From assembly GCF_001685355.1 (NCBI RefSeq), contig NZ_CP016438.1:7750001-7814000 (forward strand): a stretch of 64,000 nt of DNA, given 5' to 3'. This document shows, one piece after another, positions 50,946-58,440 of the stretch. The notes beneath the pieces were generated by a model. The model had not been told where the DNA came from. It saw nothing but the letters and a program-made list of their open reading frames with translations, and ran no database searches. This DNA is from Streptomyces lincolnensis (GTDB lineage Bacteria > Actinomycetota > Actinomycetes > Streptomycetales > Streptomycetaceae). A program made the translations under genes and the position numbers. Numbering within the stretch: the stretch's first letter is position 1; each line of letters starts with the position of its first letter.

Positions 50946-52058
50946 ATGCGCGACACCCTCCTCATCGCCCTGTTCGCCTTCCTCGGCGCCGCCGCGGCCG
51001 GACTCCTCGGCGCGTATGTGCTGATGCTGATCCGGCGGCGCTCGCTGGCCCTGCATCTCGCCGTGGTGGCCGCCGTCGCCGTCACCGCGATGCTCGCGGG
51101 CACCCTCGCGGTCGCGCAGGCGATGTTCCTGTCCGCGCACGATCTCAAGGTCGTCACCATGGTCGTCGCGATGGCCGCCGTGGTGTCCATGGTCACCGCC
51201 CTGCTGCTGGGTCGCTGGGTCGTCGCCCGCAGCCACGCCCTCGCGCTCGCCGCCCGCTCCTTCGGCGACGGCGGCGACTTCACCTCACCGGTCGGCCCGG
51301 CCACCGCCGAACTCGCCGCGCTGAGCCGTGAGTTGGAGACCACCAGCGCCCGGCTCGCCGAGTCCCGGGAACGCGAACGCGCCCTGGAGACCTCCCGGCG
51401 CGAACTCGTCGCCTGGATCTCGCACGACCTGCGCACCCCGCTGGCCGGCCTGCGCGCGATGTCCGAGGCCCTGGAGGACGGCGTCGCCACCGACCCCGCC
51501 CGCTACCTCAGGCAGATCCGCACCGAGGTGGAACGCCTCAACGGCATGGTCGGCGACCTGTTCGAGCTCTCCCGCATCCACGCGGGCACGCTGGCCCTGA
51601 GCCCGAGCCGGATCTCGCTGTACGACCTCATCGGCGACGCGCTCGCGGGCGCCGACCCGCTGGCCCGCGAGCACGGCGTACGGCTGGTGGGCCACCGGGT
51701 CGAGCCGGTGCCGGTCGAGGTGGACGGCAAGGAGATGAGCCGGGTGCTGGGCAACCTGCTGGTGAACGCCATCCGCCGGACGCCCGCCGACGGCACGGTC
51801 GCGATCGCCGCCGAACGCCGCCCGCACGGCGTGGTCCTGTCCGTCACGGACGGCTGCGGCGGCATCCCCGAGGAGGACCTGCCCCGCGTCTTCGACACCG
51901 GCTGGCGCGGCACACACGCCCGTACCCCGCCCGCCGGCGCGGGTCTCGGCCTCGCCATCGTGCGCGGCATCGTGGAGGCCCACCAGGGCATCGCCACGGT
52001 GTGCAACGTGCCCGGCGGCTGCCGCTTCGAGGTGGTGCTGCCGGCGGCCGGCTCCTGA
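50946..52058 (+). CDS. sensor histidine kinase
   Basis: The 370-residue kinase has two or three N-terminal helices with hardly any extracellular loop, so it probably senses a membrane signal. The phospho-acceptor is His160 in WISHDLRTPLAGL, with the N-box NLLVNAIRRTP and G-boxes. GGAGAGG is 7 bp before the ATG; a GTG overlapping the previous stop is too close to that RBS. It pairs with the upstream response regulator and ends at a strong hairpin. Confidence 0.92.
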   Translation: MRDTLLIALFAFLGAAAAGLLGAYVLMLIRRRSLALHLAVVAAVAVTAMLAGTLAVAQAMFLSAHDLKVVTMVVAMAAVVSMVTALLLGRWVVARSHALALAARSFGDGGDFTSPVGPATAELAALSRELETTSARLAESRERERALETSRRELVAWISHDLRTPLAGLRAMSEALEDGVATDPARYLRQIRTEVERLNGMVGDLFELSRIHAGTLALSPSRISLYDLIGDALAGADPLAREHGVRLVGHRVEPVPVEVDGKEMSRVLGNLLVNAIRRTPADGTVAIAAERRPHGVVLSVTDGCGGIPEEDLPRVFDTGWRGTHARTPPAGAGLGLAIVRGIVEAHQGIATVCNVPGGCRFEVVLPAAGS

Positions 52059-52064
52059 GCCCGA

Positions 52065-52102
52065 GGTGGTGCCGCCCGCTTCCCGCGACGGGCGGCACCA
52101 CC
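52065..52102. terminator. bidirectional terminator
   Basis: A perfect 14-bp inverted repeat (52065-52078 with 52089-52102) separates the convergent histidine kinase and epimerase genes. Confidence 0.85.
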
Positions 52103-52115
52103 GGTCCCGCGCGGG

Positions 52116-53111
52116 CTACCGCATCTCGGCGCCCGCGAACTCCCGCATCCCCGCCTCGAACCCGACCTCGGCCTTCCAGCCGAGGTCCGCCCGCAGCCGG
52201 GCCGAGTCCGCCGTGATGTGCCGTACGTCGCCCAGACGGTACTCCCCGGTGACGACCGGCTCCGGGCCGCCGTACGCCCCGGCCAGTGCCCGGGCCATCT
52301 CGCCGACCGTGTGCGGCTCACCGCTGCCGGTGTTGTACGCCGTGAGCACGCCTTCGCGCGCGGGTGTCTCCAGCGCCGCCACATTGGCCGCGGCCACGTC
52401 CCGTACGTGCACGAAGTCCCGCCGCTGGCGCCCGTCCTCGTAGACCCGCGGGGCCTCGCCCCGGGCGAGCGCCGAGCGGAAGAAGGAGGCGACGCCCGCG
52501 TACGGGGTGTTCCGGGGCATGCCCGGGCCGTACACGTTGTGGTAGCGCAGCGACACCGCCGAGGAGCCCGTGGCCCGTGCCCACGCCGCCGCCAGGTGTT
52601 CCTGGGCGAGCTTGGTCGTGGCGTAGACGTTGCGCGGATCCACCGGGGCGTCCTCGGCGACCAGCCCCGGGGACAGCTCGGCCCCGCACTCGGGGCAGCG
52701 GGGCTCGAAGCGTCCGGCGTCCAGGTCGGCGACGGCCCGGGGGCCGGGCCGCACCACGCCGTGCCGGGGGCAGGTGTACCTGCCCTCGCCGTACACGACC
52801 ATCGACCCGGCCAGCACCAGGCGCCGGACGCCCGCGTCGGCCATCCCGGTGAGCAGCACGGCCGTACCGAGGTCGTTGTGGGAGACGTATTCCGCCGCGT
52901 CGGAGAAGCCGACCCCCAGGCCGACCATCGCCGCCTGGTGGCACACCGCGTCCACGCCCCGCAGGGCGCGGCGGACCGCCTCGGGGTCCCGTACGTCCGC
53001 CGCCGGGTCGGCGCGGACGTCGTGGACGACCGGCTCGTGCCCGTGGGCCCGCAGGGCTTCGACGACAGGGGTCCCGATGAAACCGGCGCCGCCGGTGACC
53101 AGTACACGCAT
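52116..53111 (-). CDS. NAD-dependent sugar epimerase with zinc-ribbon insertion
   Basis: The 331-residue extended SDR has GGAGFIGTPVVEAL (7-20) for NAD and the catalytic YATTK (163-167). Between strand and active site it carries an insert with Cys114, His117, Cys139 and Cys142 (TCPRHG, CPECG), predicted to bind zinc. Such inserts occur in dTDP-L-rhamnose 4-epimerase-like enzymes, so a nucleotide-deoxysugar role is likely. It may supply an activated sugar to the nearby glycosyltransferases. Confidence 0.87.
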   Translation of the reverse strand: MRVLVTGGAGFIGTPVVEALRAHGHEPVVHDVRADPAADVRDPEAVRRALRGVDAVCHQAAMVGLGVGFSDAAEYVSHNDLGTAVLLTGMADAGVRRLVLAGSMVVYGEGRYTCPRHGVVRPGPRAVADLDAGRFEPRCPECGAELSPGLVAEDAPVDPRNVYATTKLAQEHLAAAWARATGSSAVSLRYHNVYGPGMPRNTPYAGVASFFRSALARGEAPRVYEDGRQRRDFVHVRDVAAANVAALETPAREGVLTAYNTGSGEPHTVGEMARALAGAYGGPEPVVTGEYRLGDVRHITADSARLRADLGWKAEVGFEAGMREFAGAEMR

Positions 53112-53164
53112 ACCGTCACGCTAGGGCCGTGACCGGTCCGGCCGACCGGGCCGCGCCCGTCACG

Positions 53165-54637
53165 TCACGGCTTCGTAAGACTGTCCGGGGACATGTTCGG
53201 GGACAGGGGCAGGACCACCGTGAACACCGTCGCTCCCGGCTCGCTGCTCAGCTCGATCGTGCCGCCGTGCGCCCGGACCAGGGAGCGGGCCACCGACAGG
53301 CCGAGGCCGCTGCCGCCGCGGTCGCGGCTGCGGGCCTTGTCGACGCGGTAGAAGCGGTCGAAGACCCGGTCGCGGTCGGCGGGCGGGATACCGGGGCCCG
53401 CGTCCGTCACGCGCACCAGCGCCCGGCCGGACCCGGCACGCACCGCCACGGTCACCTCGGTGCCGGCCGGAGTGTGGACGGCCGCGTTGGTGAGCAGGTT
53501 GTCCAGGACCTGGCGGATCCGTTGCGGGTCCAGGCGCAGCTTCAGCGCCTCGGGGCCCGGCGCGAGGGTCAGCGGACGGTCCGGGCGGCTCGCGCGGAAG
53601 GCGTCGGCCGCGTTCTCGACCAGCTCCACCAGGTCCGCCTCCGTCTGCCGGAGCGGGGTCTCCACCTCGGCCGCGTCGAGCCGGGCGAGCAGCAGCAGGT
53701 CGTCGAGGAGGAAGCCCATCCGGGCCGCCTCGGCGCGCAGCCTCGCCAGGTGCTTGTCGCGTTCCTCGGGGGCGTTGGCGGCCGCGTACTGGAAGAGGTC
53801 CGCGTAGCCCCGTACGGACATCAGGGGGGTGCGCAGTTCGTGCGAGGCGTCGGCGACGAAGCGGCGCAGCCGCTGCTCGGCCTCCGCGCGGACCGCGAGG
53901 GAGTCGTCGATGTGCTCCAGCATGGTGTTGAACGCCGTGCGCAGCTCCTCGACCTCCGGGCCGCCGCCCCGCTTGTCGGCGCGCAGCGGCAGCCGGGCCG
54001 CGGTCTCGGTGAGGTTGTGCGAGGCGATGCCGTGCGCGGTGGAGGCCATGTCGCTCAGCGGCTTCAGGCCGCGTCGCAGCATCTTGCGGCCGGCCACCAC
54101 GAGCCCCAGCAGCGCGAGCCCGAAGGCGACGACCTGGACCGTGATCAGCCGCCGTACGGTGTCGTCGATGTCGTCCATCGGCGCCGCACTGACCAGGATC
54201 ACCCCGGGCTCGACCTCGCAGGCGCGCAGCCGGTAGTCGCCCACGTCCCCGAGATGCTCGGTGCGCAGCAGTTCCGTGTGCGCGGTGGACTGGGCCCGGG
54301 CCATGGCGGTGAAGTCGTCGACGTCCTGGGGCAGGTCGGCGGGGTCCTCCGGCCGGCGCAGTCGCGGGGCGCCGCCGCCCGGCACGTCGTACACGGCGTA
54401 GAACCAGCTGTAGTACTTCTTGCCCGAGAGCGTGCCGTAGTCCGCGATGCTCTTGGACTGGGCGATCTGGGCCTGCGCCAGCTGGGTGTCGAGCTGGGCC
54501 GACAGATAGTCCCGCATGTACGTCGTCAGCGCGGTGCCGACGATGGCGAACACGGCCAGGGACAGCACCCCGACGCCCAGCGCCAGCCGGGTGCCCAGGC
54601 GCAGTCTGCTGTACGCCCGCCTGCATCGCGTGATCAC
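53165..54637 (-). CDS. sensor histidine kinase with extracellular sensor domain
   Basis: The 490-residue kinase has an N-terminal helix (about 17-39), an extracellular loop to about 150, a second helix (about 157-177), a HAMP region, then FVADASHELRTPLMSVRGYADLF with the phospho-acceptor His and NLLTNAAVHTP. It resembles TrcS/CseC-type actinobacterial sensors. Its GTG overlaps the response-regulator stop by 4 bp, so it is the second gene of the pair. The signal is unknown. Confidence 0.92.
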   Translation of the reverse strand: MITRCRRAYSRLRLGTRLALGVGVLSLAVFAIVGTALTTYMRDYLSAQLDTQLAQAQIAQSKSIADYGTLSGKKYYSWFYAVYDVPGGGAPRLRRPEDPADLPQDVDDFTAMARAQSTAHTELLRTEHLGDVGDYRLRACEVEPGVILVSAAPMDDIDDTVRRLITVQVVAFGLALLGLVVAGRKMLRRGLKPLSDMASTAHGIASHNLTETAARLPLRADKRGGGPEVEELRTAFNTMLEHIDDSLAVRAEAEQRLRRFVADASHELRTPLMSVRGYADLFQYAAANAPEERDKHLARLRAEAARMGFLLDDLLLLARLDAAEVETPLRQTEADLVELVENAADAFRASRPDRPLTLAPGPEALKLRLDPQRIRQVLDNLLTNAAVHTPAGTEVTVAVRAGSGRALVRVTDAGPGIPPADRDRVFDRFYRVDKARSRDRGGSGLGLSVARSLVRAHGGTIELSSEPGATVFTVVLPLSPNMSPDSLTKP

Positions 54638-55350
54638 TGGGAGGCCTGCCGGAGCACGTAGCCGAAGCCGCGCACGGTGTGGATCAGCGGCTCCCGGCCG
54701 TCCTCGGGCTCGTCCAGCTTGCGGCGCAGCCGGCTGACGACGAGCTCCACGACGTTGGAGCGGCCGCCGAAGCCGTACTCCCAGACGTGGTCGAGGATCT
54801 GCGCCTTGGTGAGCACGGTCGGCGACTTGCGCATCAGGTAGCGCAGCACCTCGTACTCGGTCGGGGTGAGCGTCAGCAGCCGCTCGCCGCGCCGCACCTC
54901 ACGGGTGTCCTCGTCCATCGTCAGGTCCGCGACCTGGAGCACCGAGCGCTGGAAGCCGGGTCCGGCGCTGCGCCGCAGCACGGTCCGCAGCCGGGCCATC
55001 AGCTCCTCCACCGCGAACGGCTTGACCAGGTAGTCGTCCCCGCCCCGGGTCAGCCCCGCCACCCGGTCGGCGACCGCGTCCCGGGCGGTGAGGAACACCA
55101 CGGGCACCATCGTCCCGGAGCGGCGCAGCCGGTCGAGCACGCCGAAGCCGTCGAGGTCGGGCAGCATCAGGTCGAGCACCACGATGTCCGGATGGAACTC
55201 CGCGGCGCGGCTCAGCGCCTCCTCGCCCGTGTTCGCGGTGACCGCGTCCCAGCCCTCGTACCGGGCGACCGTCGCGACGAGATCGGCGATCGGCGGGTCG
55301 TCGTCCACGACGAGGAGTCGTACTTTGTCCACCTGCACATAGTGCGGCAC
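54634..55350 (-). CDS. OmpR-family response regulator
   Basis: The 238-residue protein has a receiver domain with phospho-acceptor Asp60 (IVVLDLMLPDLDG), VVDDD, KPFAVEELMARL, and a winged helix (LTPTEYEVLRYLMRKSPTVLTKAQILDHVWEYG). The start is uncertain: GTGs at 55350 and 55338 are both possible, and GGGGA lies before the first. It is divergent from the ferric-reductase-like operon. Two CGACAG repeats 11 bp apart upstream are candidate self-binding sites. Confidence 0.88.
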   Translation of the reverse strand: MPHYVQVDKVRLLVVDDDPPIADLVATVARYEGWDAVTANTGEEALSRAAEFHPDIVVLDLMLPDLDGFGVLDRLRRSGTMVPVVFLTARDAVADRVAGLTRGGDDYLVKPFAVEELMARLRTVLRRSAGPGFQRSVLQVADLTMDEDTREVRRGERLLTLTPTEYEVLRYLMRKSPTVLTKAQILDHVWEYGFGGRSNVVELVVSRLRRKLDEPEDGREPLIHTVRGFGYVLRQASQ

Positions 55351-55415
55351 GCCGTCCCCGATCCGGCAGGCAGGTGCCCCCGGGGGACCACATCGATAAC
55401 CACTTGAAAGTTGTA

Positions 55416-55432
55416 CGACAGTAAACCGACAG
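55416..55432. promoter_or_regulatory. 11-bp-phased direct repeat, likely response-regulator site
   Basis: CGACAG occurs at 55416-55421 and 55427-55432, exactly 11 bp apart. This is the phasing expected for OmpR/PhoP-type dimers. It lies in the shared divergent region between the response regulator and the FMN-redox operon, downstream of TTGAAA (55404-55409). Confidence 0.5.
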
Positions 55433-55481
55433 CTCCCCCCGGACATGCTCGATACCCCGGACCCGATCAAGGAGCTCGTAC

Positions 55482-56822
55482 GTGACTGCCGTCCAATCGC
55501 CCCCCGCGCCGCCCACGGGGATACAACGCCCCAGGGTGGTGGCCCGCACCGGTCTGTACGCCGTGCTCGCCGCGAACATGGCCGTGGTCGCGTACTTCTT
55601 CGCGCAGGCCGGTTTCGCCTCCAACGCGCTCATCGTGATGGGCCGCCTCGCCGGACTCTACGGCGCGCTCGTGATGGCGTTCCAGCTGGTGCTGGTGGCC
55701 CGGCTGCCCTGGCTCGACCGCCGGATCGGCATGGACCGGCTGACCGCCTGGCACCGCTGGACCGGCTTCAGCCTCCTGTGGCTGCTCCTCGCCCACGTCG
55801 TCTTCATCGCCTTCGGCTACGCCGAGGGCACCGGCGTCGGCCCGGTCAGCCAGATCATCGACCTCGCCGAGACCACCGAGGGCGTACTCCGCGCGATCGT
55901 CGCGTTCGGCATCATCCTCGTCGTGGGCGCCGTCTCGGCCCGCTACGCCCGCCGCCGCCTCGCCTACGAGACCTGGCACTTCATCCACCTGTACACCTAC
56001 GTCGCCGTGGTGCTGGCCTTCACCCACCAGGTCGCCGTCGGGACCTCCTTCGCCTCCTCGTCCGTCGCCACGGCCTACTGGTACGGCGTGTGGGGCGTCG
56101 CGCTCGGCTCGGTGTTCCTCGGCCGGCTGGCCCTCCCGCTGTGGCGGAACTGGCGCCACCAGCTGCGCGTCACCGCGGTCGTCCACGAGTCCGACAACGT
56201 GGTCTCGATCCACATGACCGGCAAGGACCTCGACCGGATGCCCGCCCGGGCCGGTCAGTTCTTCCTGTGGCGCTTCCTCACCCCCGACCGCTGGTGGCAG
56301 GCCAACCCGTTCTCCCTGTCGGCCGCGCCCGACGGCCGCACCCTGCGCCTGACCGCCAAGGCGGCCGGCGCCGGCAGCGCCGCCCTGCGCCATGTGAAGG
56401 TCGGCACCCGCGTCTTCGCCGAGGGCCCCTACGGCGCCTTCACCGCACTGCACCGCACCCGCCCGGAGTCCGTCCTCATCGCCGGCGGCGTGGGCGTCAC
56501 GCCCATCCGGGCGCTCCTGGAGGAGATCGAGGGCCACGCAGTCGTCATCTACCGCGTCGCCACCGACCGGGACGCGGTCCTCTACGACGAACTGCGCGAC
56601 CTCGCCCTCGTCCGCGGCCACGAGGTGCACCTGGTGACCGGGCCGGCCGTCCCCGACAAGCTGGCTCCGGCCGAACTGCTGCGGATGGTGCCGGACATCG
56701 GGGACCGGGACGTCTTCCTGTGCGGACCGCCGCCCATGATGAACGCGGTCCTGGGCAGCCTGCGCGAGCTGGACGTGCCCAAGCCGCAGATCCACTTCGA
56801 ACGCTTCAGCCTGGCGGGATGA
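55482..56822 (+). CDS. ferric-reductase-like membrane NAD(P)H:flavin oxidoreductase
   Basis: The 446-residue protein has a six-helix ferric-reductase-type domain with heme histidines (LTAWHRWTGFSLLWLLLAHVVF and ETWHFIHLYTYVAVVLAFTHQ). A cytoplasmic FAD domain (NPFSLSAAPDG) and an NAD(P)H domain (IAGGVGVTPIRALL, FLCGPPPMMNAV) follow. It moves electrons from cytoplasmic NAD(P)H across the membrane. AAGGAG is 7 bp before the GTG. It is the first gene of an operon with a flavinylated acceptor and ApbE. Confidence 0.92.
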   Translation: MTAVQSPPAPPTGIQRPRVVARTGLYAVLAANMAVVAYFFAQAGFASNALIVMGRLAGLYGALVMAFQLVLVARLPWLDRRIGMDRLTAWHRWTGFSLLWLLLAHVVFIAFGYAEGTGVGPVSQIIDLAETTEGVLRAIVAFGIILVVGAVSARYARRRLAYETWHFIHLYTYVAVVLAFTHQVAVGTSFASSSVATAYWYGVWGVALGSVFLGRLALPLWRNWRHQLRVTAVVHESDNVVSIHMTGKDLDRMPARAGQFFLWRFLTPDRWWQANPFSLSAAPDGRTLRLTAKAAGAGSAALRHVKVGTRVFAEGPYGAFTALHRTRPESVLIAGGVGVTPIRALLEEIEGHAVVIYRVATDRDAVLYDELRDLALVRGHEVHLVTGPAVPDKLAPAELLRMVPDIGDRDVFLCGPPPMMNAVLGSLRELDVPKPQIHFERFSLAG

Positions 56823-56832
56823 GGAAGTCACC

Positions 56833-57546
56833 GTGAAACGAGCCATACCCGTCGTCGTCCTGAGCATCGCGGGCCTGGTGCCCGTCTGGCTCTACGAACC
56901 CTCGGCCCACACGTCCACCGTCCAGGTCGCCGCACCGTCCCCGTCCTCCTCGTCGGACTCCTCTTCGTCGTCGGACTCCTCCTCCCGCACGGTCACCGGT
57001 CCGACGCTGAACACGGAGAAGGGGCCGGTGCAGGTCCGGACGACCTTCTCCGGCACGAAGATCACGGCTGTGAAGATGCTCCAGCAGCCGAACCATCCGC
57101 AGACGACGGCCGCGGTGCCGAAGCTGGTCGCGGAGACCTTGGAGGCGCAGAGCGCGGACATCGACACCGTGTCCGGCGCGACCATCACCAGCGAGGCGTA
57201 CAAGGAGTCCCTCCAGGCCACGATCGACGACAACGCGAAGACGGCCGCCGCCTCTTCCGCCTCGCCGTCCCCCTCCGAGGCCACCGCCTCCCGGACCGTG
57301 GACGGTCCCGCGCTCGACACGGAGAAGGGCACCGTGCAGGTCCAGGTGACCTTCGAGGGCGACGACATCACGGCCGTGAGGATGCTCCAGCAGCCGAACC
57401 ATCCGCAGACGACGGCCGCGGTGCCGAAGCTGGTCGCGGAGACGTTGGAGGCGCAGAGCGCGGACATCGACACCGTGTCCGGAGCCACGATCACCAGCGA
57501 GGCCTACAAGGAGTCCCTCCAGGCCGCGATCGACGCGAAGGGCTGA
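56833..57546 (+). CDS. exported twin-domain FMN-binding electron acceptor
   Basis: The 237-residue protein has an N-terminal anchor/signal helix (about 4-20), a Ser-rich linker (35-52) and two tandem FMN-binding domains. Each carries the ApbE recognition motif DTVSGATITS, giving predicted FMN attachment at Thr117 and Thr219. Covalent flavin transfer by ApbE would let it receive electrons from the upstream reductase outside the membrane. The two domains are almost identical at the DNA level over about 160 bp, pointing to a recent duplication. Confidence 0.9.
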   Translation: MKRAIPVVVLSIAGLVPVWLYEPSAHTSTVQVAAPSPSSSSDSSSSSDSSSRTVTGPTLNTEKGPVQVRTTFSGTKITAVKMLQQPNHPQTTAAVPKLVAETLEAQSADIDTVSGATITSEAYKESLQATIDDNAKTAAASSASPSPSEATASRTVDGPALDTEKGTVQVQVTFEGDDITAVRMLQQPNHPQTTAAVPKLVAETLEAQSADIDTVSGATITSEAYKESLQAAIDAKG

Positions 57547-57552
57547 CCCGTC

Positions 57553-58302
57553 ATGCACCGCGTCGAACACGTCATGGGCTTCCCGGTCTCGCTGCGGGTC
57601 GACGACGAGGGTTTCGCCGAACGGGGCGCCGAGGCCGCCGACGCGGTCTTCGCCTGGCTGAACGAGGTCGACGCCCGCTTCAGCCCGTTCAAGGAGGACA
57701 GCGAGGTCTCCCGGCTGGGCCGGGGCGAACTGTCTCCCGCCGACCTCGGCGCGGACCTGCGGGAGGTCCTCGACCTCTGCGAGCACTACCGTCTGGCCAC
57801 CGGCGGCGCCTTCGACGCCCGGCTGCCCGGCCGCGGCCTCGACCCCTGCGCGGTCGTCAAGGGCTGGTCGGTGCAGCGGGCGGCCGAGCTGCTCACGGCC
57901 GCCGGGGCGAGGCGCTTCTGCCTGAACGCCGGCGGTGACGTGGTCGCCGCCGGCGGGCCCTGGCGGGTCGGCGTACGGCACCCCGAGCACGCCGACAAGC
58001 TGTGCACCGTCCTGGAACTCACCGACGCCGCGGTCGCCACCTCGGCGCGCTACGAACGCGGCGACCACATCATCGACGGCCGCACCGGCCGCCCCGCGAC
58101 CGGCCTGCTCAGCCTCACCGTCGTGGCGGCGACCCTGACGGAGGCCGACGCGGTCGCCACGGCCGCCTTCGCGATGGGCGCCGAGGGCGTCGACTGGGCC
58201 GCCTCCCTGGACGGCTGCGAGGTCTTCGCCGTCGACGCCGACCGCCAGGTCCTGCGCACCCCGGGCTTCCCCACCGCCCGGGCGGGGACGGCGGTGGCGT
58301 GA
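57553..58302 (+). CDS. apbE: FAD:protein FMN transferase
   Basis: The 249-residue ApbE-family enzyme attaches FMN to threonine in target proteins. Key segments are RVEHVMGFPVSLRV, ARFSPFKEDSEVSRL, GAFDARLPGRGLDPCAVVKGWSVQRAAELL, LNAGGDVVAAGG and SARYERGDHIIDGRTGRP. It is short for the family and has no lipoprotein signal, so it acts in the cytoplasm before export or at the membrane. It directly follows its probable substrate gene and overlaps the next short gene. Confidence 0.92.
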   Translation: MHRVEHVMGFPVSLRVDDEGFAERGAEAADAVFAWLNEVDARFSPFKEDSEVSRLGRGELSPADLGADLREVLDLCEHYRLATGGAFDARLPGRGLDPCAVVKGWSVQRAAELLTAAGARRFCLNAGGDVVAAGGPWRVGVRHPEHADKLCTVLELTDAAVATSARYERGDHIIDGRTGRPATGLLSLTVVAATLTEADAVATAAFAMGAEGVDWAASLDGCEVFAVDADRQVLRTPGFPTARAGTAVA

Positions 58303-58427
58303 GCACCGGCGCGGAGGTGCTGTTCGCGGCCCTGTGGTCCCTGGGGTGGGCGGCGACGGTGCTCGCCTGGCTGCCGTGGCGGGGCCGCCGGGCACCCCGG
58401 CGGCACGCCCTGCGCGGGCCTTCCTGA
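58299..58427 (+). CDS. 42-residue single-helix membrane protein
   Basis: A GTG overlapping the apbE stop (GTGA) opens a 42-codon frame with one hydrophobic helix (VLFAALWSLGWAATVLAWLP) and a strongly basic tail (WRGRRAPRRHALRGPS). The coupling and composition suggest a real small protein, perhaps a subunit of the redox module. No homology can be judged by eye. Confidence 0.5.
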   Translation: MSTGAEVLFAALWSLGWAATVLAWLPWRGRRAPRRHALRGPS

Positions 58428-58440
58428 CTAACCTGGCCCG

